19,691 bases of DNA. Source: Synergistota bacterium (GTDB taxonomy: Bacteria; Synergistota; Synergistia; Synergistales; Synergistaceae). Within the stretch, counting starts at the first letter, position 1. Each line of letters opens with the position of its first letter. Positions 14,880 to 19,691 of the stretch are shown here, piece by piece. Under the pieces are notes generated by a model. It was not told the DNA's origin. It did no database searches and saw only the letters and a program-made list of their open reading frames with translations. The position numbers were made by a program, and so were the translations under genes. The stretch is taken from the NCBI GenBank assembly GCA_023450745.1, contig JAEXGR010000036.1, positions 1-19,691 on the forward strand, given 5' to 3'.

Positions 14880-14939
14880 ACTTAGCCCTCCGGCCCAAAC
14901 CTTGTAAGCAAAAAGTTGTTTTTTTAATGAGGACTAAGT
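14880..14939 (+). promoter_or_regulatory. Structured leader upstream of the MscS gene
   Basis: ACTTAGCCCTC (14880-14890) pairs with GAGGACTAAGT (14929-14939) at ten of eleven positions, closing a 38-base loop that has a run of seven T. It lies 55 bases before the MscS start. It could be a regulatory RNA element or simple secondary structure; no known riboswitch consensus is recognised. Confidence 0.35.
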
Positions 14940-14994
14940 AAAATAAAGCGGTTTGTAAAACTTCAAACATAAAAAAGGAAGGAATGACCGATAA

Positions 14995-15804
14995 ATGAAC
15001 ATCAACCTCGAAGGACTCCCCGCAATGCTGGAAAAGGTGACGCTCGCCTCGCTGCTGCCCGCCCTGCTCTACCTCCTGGGCGGCCTCGTCGCCGTCAAGG
15101 TCGTCATGGGCGCGCTGGCAAAGGCGCTGGGGAGGTCCGGCATCGACAAGACTCTGCATAAATTCATCCTCACCCTGATAAGGCTTACGCTATATTTCAT
15201 CGTCTTTATGACCGTCGCGGGAGCCCTCGGCATCCAGATAACCTCTTTCGTCGCCATCCTGAGCGTCGCCGGTCTGGCCATTTCCCTCTCGCTGCAGGGC
15301 GTGCTCTCCAATCTCTCAAGCGGTGTCATGCTCCTCTCCGTCAAGCCTTTTAAGGTCGGGGATTACGTGGAGGTTGGCGGCGTCGGCGGTACCGTGCGCG
15401 AAATCGGCTTCATCCATACGAAGGTCTCCACCCCCGACAACAAGACCATCTATATTCCCAACAGTGAAGTATCTTCCTCGAAGATCATCAATTACACCGG
15501 CGAGGAGAAACGACGCGTCGACCTCGTCTTCTCCGCCGGCTACGACTGCCCCCTCGAAACGGTCAAACTTGCGATAAAAGAAGCGATAGAGAAATTTCCG
15601 CAGGTCTTCAGCGAGCCCGCTCCCTTCGTACGCGCCAGCGCCTATAAGGACTCCGTCATCGAATACACCGTGCGCCTCTGGTGCAAAACGGAAGACTACT
15701 GGGACCTCTACTACGATATAATGGAGGCTGTGCCGGAATCATACGCGAAACACGGCATCGAAATGAGCTATCCGCATCTCAATGTGCACATGGTCAAAGA
15801 TTAA
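14995..15804 (+). CDS. MscS-family mechanosensitive ion channel
   Basis: A 269-residue inner-membrane channel that opens on membrane tension and releases solutes during osmotic downshock. Three membrane helices are visible (about residues 15-40, 55-80 and 85-110). The third, with SVAGLAISLSLQGVLSNLSSG, is the pore-lining helix, followed by the VKPFKVGDYVEV beta-domain entry that is highly conserved. The cytoplasmic alpha/beta domain with IPNSEVSSSKIINYT completes a minimal-length MscS. The ribosome site AAGGAAGGA lies about 11 bases upstream. A four-codon frame (14984-14998) overlaps the start by ATGA and could couple translation. Confidence 0.95.
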   Translation: MNINLEGLPAMLEKVTLASLLPALLYLLGGLVAVKVVMGALAKALGRSGIDKTLHKFILTLIRLTLYFIVFMTVAGALGIQITSFVAILSVAGLAISLSLQGVLSNLSSGVMLLSVKPFKVGDYVEVGGVGGTVREIGFIHTKVSTPDNKTIYIPNSEVSSSKIINYTGEEKRRVDLVFSAGYDCPLETVKLAIKEAIEKFPQVFSEPAPFVRASAYKDSVIEYTVRLWCKTEDYWDLYYDIMEAVPESYAKHGIEMSYPHLNVHMVKD

Positions 15805-15828
15805 GTAATATATTACGGGAGTGATAAT

Positions 15829-16710
15829 ATGTCTGATACAAATATCCTCGGTTTTATCGGTACGGGCGTAATGGGAGCCAGCATGGCGGGACATTTGCTC
15901 GCCGCGGGCAATGAGGTGCACGTATACAACCGCACCAAAGAGAGAGCGATGCCTCTCGTCGGCAAAGGTGCTGTTTGGGAAGATACGCCGGCAGACGTCG
16001 CCGCTAAATGCGACGTCGTCTTCACTATCGTAGGGTTTCCTAAAGATGTCGAAGAGGTCTACCTCGGCAAAAACGGGCTTATCGAAAACGCTAAAGCCGG
16101 CTCGGTGCTTGTCGACATGACCACGTCCAGCCCGAAGCTTGCGAGGAAGATCCAGGCGGCGGGCAAAAAGCGCGGCATCGGCGTCCTCGACGCCCCCGTC
16201 ACCGGCGGCGACAGGGGCGCGCGCGAAGCGACCCTCACCATTTTCGCAGGCGGCGACAAGGCGGATTTTGAAAAGGCCCTCCCCTATTTTGAAATTATGG
16301 GACGCACCATCAAACATATGGGCGCCGCCGGAGACGGGCAGAACGCCAAGCTCGGCAACCAGATAGTCATCGCGGGAACGATGACTGGCATGTGCGAGGC
16401 GCTCGCCTTCGCCAAATCTTGCGGCCTCGACCTTAACGAGTTCATCGAAGCCGTCGGCGGCGGCTCCGCCGCTACCTGGAGCCTCAACAACTACGGCCCG
16501 CGGATACTCAAGAAAGACTTCGCGCCGGGCTTTTTCATCAAGCACTACATCAAGGACATGAAACTCGCGGAAGAGGCGGCCGACGAAATGGAGCTTGACC
16601 TTCCGGCCCTCACCATCACTCGCGAACTCTACGAAGAGCTCGCCGAGGGCGGCTACGAAAACAGCGGCACCCAAGCCCTCTACTGTCTCTACGACCCGGA
16701 AGAAGAATAA
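15829..16710 (+). CDS. NAD(P)-dependent beta-hydroxyacid dehydrogenase (HIBADH family)
   Basis: A 293-residue oxidoreductase related to 3-hydroxyisobutyrate dehydrogenase and tartronate semialdehyde reductase. GFIGTGVMG (residues 8-16) is the Rossmann dinucleotide loop and VYNRT the second strand end, where Asn-Arg suggests NADP preference. DAPVTGGDRGA (from residue 121) is the substrate-binding signature. The catalytic Lys is probably K174 in GQNAKLGNQ. Substrate cannot be named from sequence. GGGAG precedes the start, 24 bases after the MscS stop, so the two may be cotranscribed despite unrelated roles. Confidence 0.93.
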   Translation: MSDTNILGFIGTGVMGASMAGHLLAAGNEVHVYNRTKERAMPLVGKGAVWEDTPADVAAKCDVVFTIVGFPKDVEEVYLGKNGLIENAKAGSVLVDMTTSSPKLARKIQAAGKKRGIGVLDAPVTGGDRGAREATLTIFAGGDKADFEKALPYFEIMGRTIKHMGAAGDGQNAKLGNQIVIAGTMTGMCEALAFAKSCGLDLNEFIEAVGGGSAATWSLNNYGPRILKKDFAPGFFIKHYIKDMKLAEEAADEMELDLPALTITRELYEELAEGGYENSGTQALYCLYDPEEE

Positions 16711-16719
16711 CTGAGGCGC

Positions 16720-16763
16720 CGCCGCGCGAGCTGTCTCTTACCACGGACGGCTCGCGGCGTTTT
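16720..16763 (+). terminator. Terminator after the dehydrogenase gene
   Basis: CGCCGCGCGAGC (16720-16731) pairs with GCTCGCGGCG (16750-16759) with a two-base bulge, followed by four T. It separates this gene from the convergent MATE gene. Confidence 0.65.
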
Positions 16764-16846
16764 ACGCCCTCATATGCAGCCTCCGGTAATACGGCGGCAG
16801 AGAGCTAAAAAACGTCATTTTCCGCTTGCCGTACGGCAACTGTATT

Positions 16847-18253
16847 TTAGTCTTTGACCGCCGCCGGATCGAGCATCGATTTTTCCTTCGCGTCAAGCGT
16901 TTTCATAAAGGCGTATACGAAGGGCAGCGTCGCGAAAAAGGTCAGGACGTTGGCGGCGGCCTGGCTGATCACGATACCGTTCAGCCCCATGAAGAGCGGC
17001 AGCACCGTCAGCAGCGGCAGAAAAAATAATCCTTGACGCAGCGAAGCCAGTATCGAGGCGCGCGCCGCAAATCCCAGCTCCTGCATCATCATTTCCGTGA
17101 TGATGAAGAGCGGCTGCAGGACGAAGAATACCGCCTGGCAGCGCAAAGTGCTCGTTCCCACGCCGATGATGGCGGCATCCCCGTAACTGAAGACGGTGAC
17201 GATCTCGCGCGCAAAAATGAAGGTGACGGCCGAAATGGAAATCATGCAAACCGAGCCGACCTTCACGGTAAACCAGAAGCCATCGCGGATGCGCGCGTAC
17301 TGTTTCGCGCCATAGTTGTAGGCCGCCGCCGGCAGGAACCCCTGCGTAATGCCGGTGACGATGGCAAAGAGAAACATGACGATGCGCGAGACGACTGACA
17401 TCGCCGCAATCGCCGCGTCGCCGTAGGGCCCGGCGGCATAGTTCAGCGCCGCGGCGGAGATGCTGGAGAAACCCTGGCGCGTCAGAGAGGGGCTGCCGAT
17501 TCTGAATATGTCATAGTACTCACGCGGGTTACGCGATATATTTGCAATATTAAGCCTGGTAATGCTCTTTCTGCGTATAAAGTAGGAACCGAGGATGGCA
17601 AAACCGGCGCACTGGCTCACCAGCGTCGATACCCCCGCCCCCGCAATCCCCATGCGGAAGTAAAACATCAGGATGGGGGGCAGCGCGATATTGAGCAGAG
17701 AGCCGCTGAGCAGCCCCCGCATCGAGTAGGCGGCTTTACCCTCTGCGCGCAGGATATTGTTCATCACGTAAGACGAACAGGCAAAGGGGGCGCTGAGCAG
17801 GACAAAGCGAGAGTAGTCCACGGCATAGGGAAGGATGCTCTCCGTCGCGCCCAAAAGCCGCATTAGCCCTTCAATGTACTTTATGCCCAACGCCGTCGTC
17901 AACAGTCCGATCAGAATGGCGGTAAAGAATGAGGTGGAGGCAAAGCGAGAAGCCTCCGAATCGTCGCCGGAGCTAAGATTTATCTCGATCTTGCTCTCCG
18001 CGCCACGTCCAAAGGTATATCCCACAGCGTTGAAAAAGGCGAATATGACAAAGACGACGCTGACAGCCGCGTTCGCGCTCGTTCCCAGTTTTGATACAAA
18101 ATATACGTTCGATATAAGGTACAGGGTAGTGACGGCCATGATCACCGTCGTCGGGGCCCCGAGAGAAATAATGAGTTTTCCCACCGGCTCGCGCAGCATC
18201 CGTTCGCGCTGCGCCTCTTTGCCAAGTGTCGCCGTCGATTTATGTCCTAACAT
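16847..18253 (-). CDS. MATE-family multidrug/Na+ antiporter
   Basis: A 468-residue membrane transporter with about twelve hydrophobic helices. N-terminal LREPVGKLIISLGAPTTVIM and the following helix pair are typical of the MATE family, as is the internal two-fold arrangement with a second half beginning near the FRIGSPSLTRQGFSS segment (about residues 250-265). MATE proteins export drugs or metabolites using H+ or Na+ gradients; the substrate is not predictable here. The start is supported by AAAAGGAGA upstream on the minus strand. It is the second gene of a minus-strand pair, about 250 bases after the metallo-hydrolase gene. A perfect 14-bp palindrome (TTGCCGTACGGCAA, 16826-16839) follows the stop but lacks a T-run. 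Confidence 0.95.
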   Translation of the reverse strand: MLGHKSTATLGKEAQRERMLREPVGKLIISLGAPTTVIMAVTTLYLISNVYFVSKLGTSANAAVSVVFVIFAFFNAVGYTFGRGAESKIEINLSSGDDSEASRFASTSFFTAILIGLLTTALGIKYIEGLMRLLGATESILPYAVDYSRFVLLSAPFACSSYVMNNILRAEGKAAYSMRGLLSGSLLNIALPPILMFYFRMGIAGAGVSTLVSQCAGFAILGSYFIRRKSITRLNIANISRNPREYYDIFRIGSPSLTRQGFSSISAAALNYAAGPYGDAAIAAMSVVSRIVMFLFAIVTGITQGFLPAAAYNYGAKQYARIRDGFWFTVKVGSVCMISISAVTFIFAREIVTVFSYGDAAIIGVGTSTLRCQAVFFVLQPLFIITEMMMQELGFAARASILASLRQGLFFLPLLTVLPLFMGLNGIVISQAAANVLTFFATLPFVYAFMKTLDAKEKSMLDPAAVKD

Positions 18254-18311
18254 TCGTGTCTCCTTTTTCTGCCGCTCAGGATGTCTGGTGCAATTTCACA
18301 CGACGGTAAGG

Positions 18312-18503
18312 TCACAAGCATTGGCACAATTCTTCTATCCCCACCGGTTCCGCCGCCGGTATCAGTATCGCATTTTCGTTGCCCCCAAGTCATCTGTAAT
18401 AGCGCCGAAGCCCAGCTCCGCCTTCTGCGAGAGGAAACTGCTCCCAAATGGCCATTCCACGGCAGCGAAGGCGCCGAAGTTAACGCCTGTGACCGGTGAA
18501 CAA
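18312..18503 (-). pseudogene. Unrecognised coding remnant between two genes
   Basis: On the minus strand, directly after the metallo-hydrolase stop, one frame reads on for about 45 codons with coding-like composition (including FGAFAAVEWPFGSSF) to a TGA at 18362-18364. A second frame continues as LGGNENAILIPAAEPVGIEE to a TGA at 18312-18314. A single-base shift near 18385 would join them. Neither part has a good start and I recognise no family. This looks like the C-terminal remnant of a gene broken by frameshift and truncation. It could also be a chance open frame. Confidence 0.3.
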
Positions 18504-19325
18504 CTATTTATAGTCGAACCGAAGCCCGACGCCGCACTCCATCACGGGAAGCTCTCGCGCCAGAGCCGCCTTCGCGGCAAAATCTGTACAGTGGCAGGGA
18601 TGGAGCCGCGCCACTTCTATTCTCTTCATATAACTGGCGACCGCCGCCAGTTCCTCCGGCGAACATGACAACAGGTGGAAACCGCCCACAATGTCCGCGA
18701 TAAGGCGCTCCCCCGTCACATCGCGAGCCCTTTCTACAATATTGCAGATGCCGGAGTGCGAACAGCCGGTGATTATCACAAGCCCCTCCGGCCCTACATA
18801 AGCAAGCGCGGAATCATCCAGACAGTAATCATCCCGCTCACCACCGGCATCCTTTATCTTGCCGACGGCGCGGCGCGGCGTCACCAACGCCGGTATCTCC
18901 CCTAGCCACCAGAGCCCCGGCGCAAGCCTGCACGGTTCCGCAGAGAGAACAACCCTAAAGTAATTGCCCAGCGCCGCGGCTTTCATCACCGTTCCGATCG
19001 CCTGCCGCCCGTGCACCTTATCCTCAAAGACAAGTGGGTGCGCTACCAGCAGCGGCCGGCAAGGGAGCTCCACGCGGTCAAAAAGCGCGACCAACGAGCG
19101 CGTTCCCCATGTATGGTCATTGTGACCATGGGAGTATATAAGCCCGTCCATTCGCGTTAGATCGATCCCCATCAGTGCCGCGTTGCGTATAAAAACATCG
19201 GAATACCCCGTGTCAAATAAAAATTTTTTCCCGTCGCATTCAATCCAAAGAGAAAGCCCCGGCTCCCCCAAAAAATATCTGTCAATGATCGTGTTGTTGT
19301 CGGTAAGGACGGTTATAGAAAGCAT
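18504..19325 (-). CDS. Metallo-beta-lactamase-fold hydrolase
   Basis: A metal-dependent hydrolase of about 273 residues. The zinc motif SHGHNDH (His66, His68, Asp70, His71) is intact. TGCSHSGICN and the later HPCHCTD segment supply further ligands. This arrangement matches the MJ0301-like group often annotated as 7,8-dihydropterin-6-methyl-4-(ribofuranosyl)aminobenzene 5'-phosphate synthase; the true substrate is uncertain. I choose ATG 19325 because AGAGGTGA lies eight bases before it. The GTG at 19337 is part of that ribosome site. The MATE gene follows on the same strand after a remnant. Confidence 0.9.
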   Translation of the reverse strand: MLSITVLTDNNTIIDRYFLGEPGLSLWIECDGKKFLFDTGYSDVFIRNAALMGIDLTRMDGLIYSHGHNDHTWGTRSLVALFDRVELPCRPLLVAHPLVFEDKVHGRQAIGTVMKAAALGNYFRVVLSAEPCRLAPGLWWLGEIPALVTPRRAVGKIKDAGGERDDYCLDDSALAYVGPEGLVIITGCSHSGICNIVERARDVTGERLIADIVGGFHLLSCSPEELAAVASYMKRIEVARLHPCHCTDFAAKAALARELPVMECGVGLRFDYK

Positions 19326-19337
19326 TTTTACGGTCAC

Positions 19338-19488
19338 CTCTTCGATAAATTATCATTTCGTTTTCTTTGACGTTAATGCGTTAAAGAAGGTTTTTGTATC
19401 ACCACCAACAAATCCCCTCCAGCATATCAGGTACGCCCCGCCCAGACGGTGCCAAATCAGAACCATGCAGTAAGCCATCAACGGAAAC
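19338..19488. other. Spacer between metallo-hydrolase gene and CRISPR trailer
   Basis: I see no gene or clear signal here. The bases next to 19338 should contain the promoter of the minus-strand metallo-hydrolase gene, but no convincing -10/-35 pair stands out. An open frame across the region is produced by the CRISPR repeats. Confidence 0.5.
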
Positions 19489-19519
19489 GCAAGCCTCATA
19501 GCGTTTTGGAGGGCGCAAC
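19489..19519 (-). repeat. Degenerate terminal CRISPR repeat
   Basis: GAGGGCGCAAC at 19509-19519 matches the repeat end GAGGGCGCGAC at ten of eleven bases. It lies exactly one period (63 bases) before the first clear repeat, leaving a 32-base spacer. The other half is no longer recognisable. This fits an old repeat decaying at the trailer end. Confidence 0.5.
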
Positions 19520-19551
19520 CTCTTGTTACAATTATCACAAGCGTATTTGAG

Positions 19552-19691
19552 GCTTCAACTAGCGCGCCCGTGAGGGCGCGACCATTACATTCGGTTGCTT
19601 TTCTAACATTGAGAGTTTCAACTAGCGCGCCCGTGAGGGCGCGACCAGGAGGGGAAACGGCGCTTGGCTCGGCCTCTTGTTTCAACTAGCG
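19552..19691 (-). CRISPR. CRISPR array, trailer end, runs off window
   Basis: Repeats lie at 19552-19582, 19615-19645 and 19679-19691 (cut by the window end). They are 31 bases, begin GTTTCAACTAGCGC on the plus strand and end GAGGGCGCGAC, with a GCGCCC/GGGCGC hairpin in the middle. Spacers are 32 and 33 bases and unrelated to each other. Read on the minus strand the repeat starts GTCGC and ends TTGAAAC, as in type I (I-C-like) repeats. The array is therefore probably transcribed leftward and 19552 is near its trailer end. The first repeat has one changed base (GCTTC for GTTTC), typical of terminal repeats. No cas gene is in the window. Confidence 0.92.

Noticed and set aside
14984..14998. Four-codon ORF overlapping the MscS start
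   Set aside because: It is too short to call a gene; noted only as possible translational coupling.
15739..16674. 311-codon minus-strand frame
   Set aside because: It is the exact antisense of the beta-hydroxyacid dehydrogenase, whose motifs are clear on the plus strand.
18312..18460. Selenocysteine read-through of an in-frame TGA in the remnant
   Set aside because: An ATG-initiated frame does cross a TGA into LGGNENAILIPAAEP, and yqeC hints at selenium use, but there is no ribosome site, no clear SECIS hairpin and no recognised selenoprotein motif.
17835..18668. 277-codon plus-strand frame
   Set aside because: It lies antisense to the MATE gene start, the intergenic remnant and the metallo-hydrolase end; composition is shadow-like and no start signal is present.
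19353..19685. 110-codon minus-strand frame at the right end
   Set aside because: It is produced by reading through the CRISPR repeats, which give a repeated peptide pattern.

Overview
The window most likely comes from a Synergistota bacterium (Cloacibacillus/Synergistes type), a Gram-negative-type anaerobe. The main evidence is that three secreted proteins (ending at 3397, 5835 and 9244) share a C-terminal tail of Gly-rich linker, Gly-Gly-Cys, hydrophobic helix and basic end. This matches the Synerg-CTERM sorting signal known from that phylum. A TonB-dependent outer-membrane receptor, a sensory [FeFe]-hydrogenase-like protein and a selenium/molybdenum hydroxylase accessory gene fit an anaerobic diderm with GC-rich coding DNA.

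Layout. 1-879: no confident gene; a perfect 19-bp-stem hairpin, a REP-like double hairpin, a sigma70-like promoter, a run of ten C and one doubtful minus-strand ORF. 880-9244: a cobalamin-riboswitch operon with a transcription terminator as expression platform, an 18-codon mini-ORF, two tandem GLUG-repeat surface proteins, a BtuB-like TonB receptor, and a propeller-like surface protein. 9245-9691: intergenic hairpins, then an extended -10 promoter overlapped by a Rex/CRP-type palindrome. 9692-12994: three overlapping genes forming a redox-sensing module, namely a [2Fe-2S] thioredoxin-like ferredoxin, a HydS-like [FeFe]-hydrogenase homologue with FeS and PAS domains, and a SpoIIE-type phosphatase; a strong terminator follows. 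13094-14457: yqeC and a MobA-like nucleotidyltransferase, overlapping by ATGA. 14640-14715: tRNA-Asn with its own promoter and terminator. 14995-16710: an MscS channel and a beta-hydroxyacid dehydrogenase. 16847-19325, minus strand: a MATE transporter and a metallo-beta-lactamase-fold protein, separated by a decayed coding fragment. 19489-19691: the trailer end of a CRISPR array that runs off the window, with no cas genes in view.

How the genes work together. The first operon is best read as vitamin B12 (or corrinoid) capture at the cell surface: low cobalamin relieves the riboswitch, and a receptor plus three sorted surface proteins are made together. This resembles the BtuB-BtuG pairing of Bacteroides, but with unrelated-looking anchoring and additional GLUG proteins. 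The second module looks like a hydrogen/redox sensor (H-cluster homologue plus PAS) coupled to a protein phosphatase. It carries an unusual in-frame duplicated 75-bp palindrome-rich insertion between its ferredoxin and H-cluster domains.
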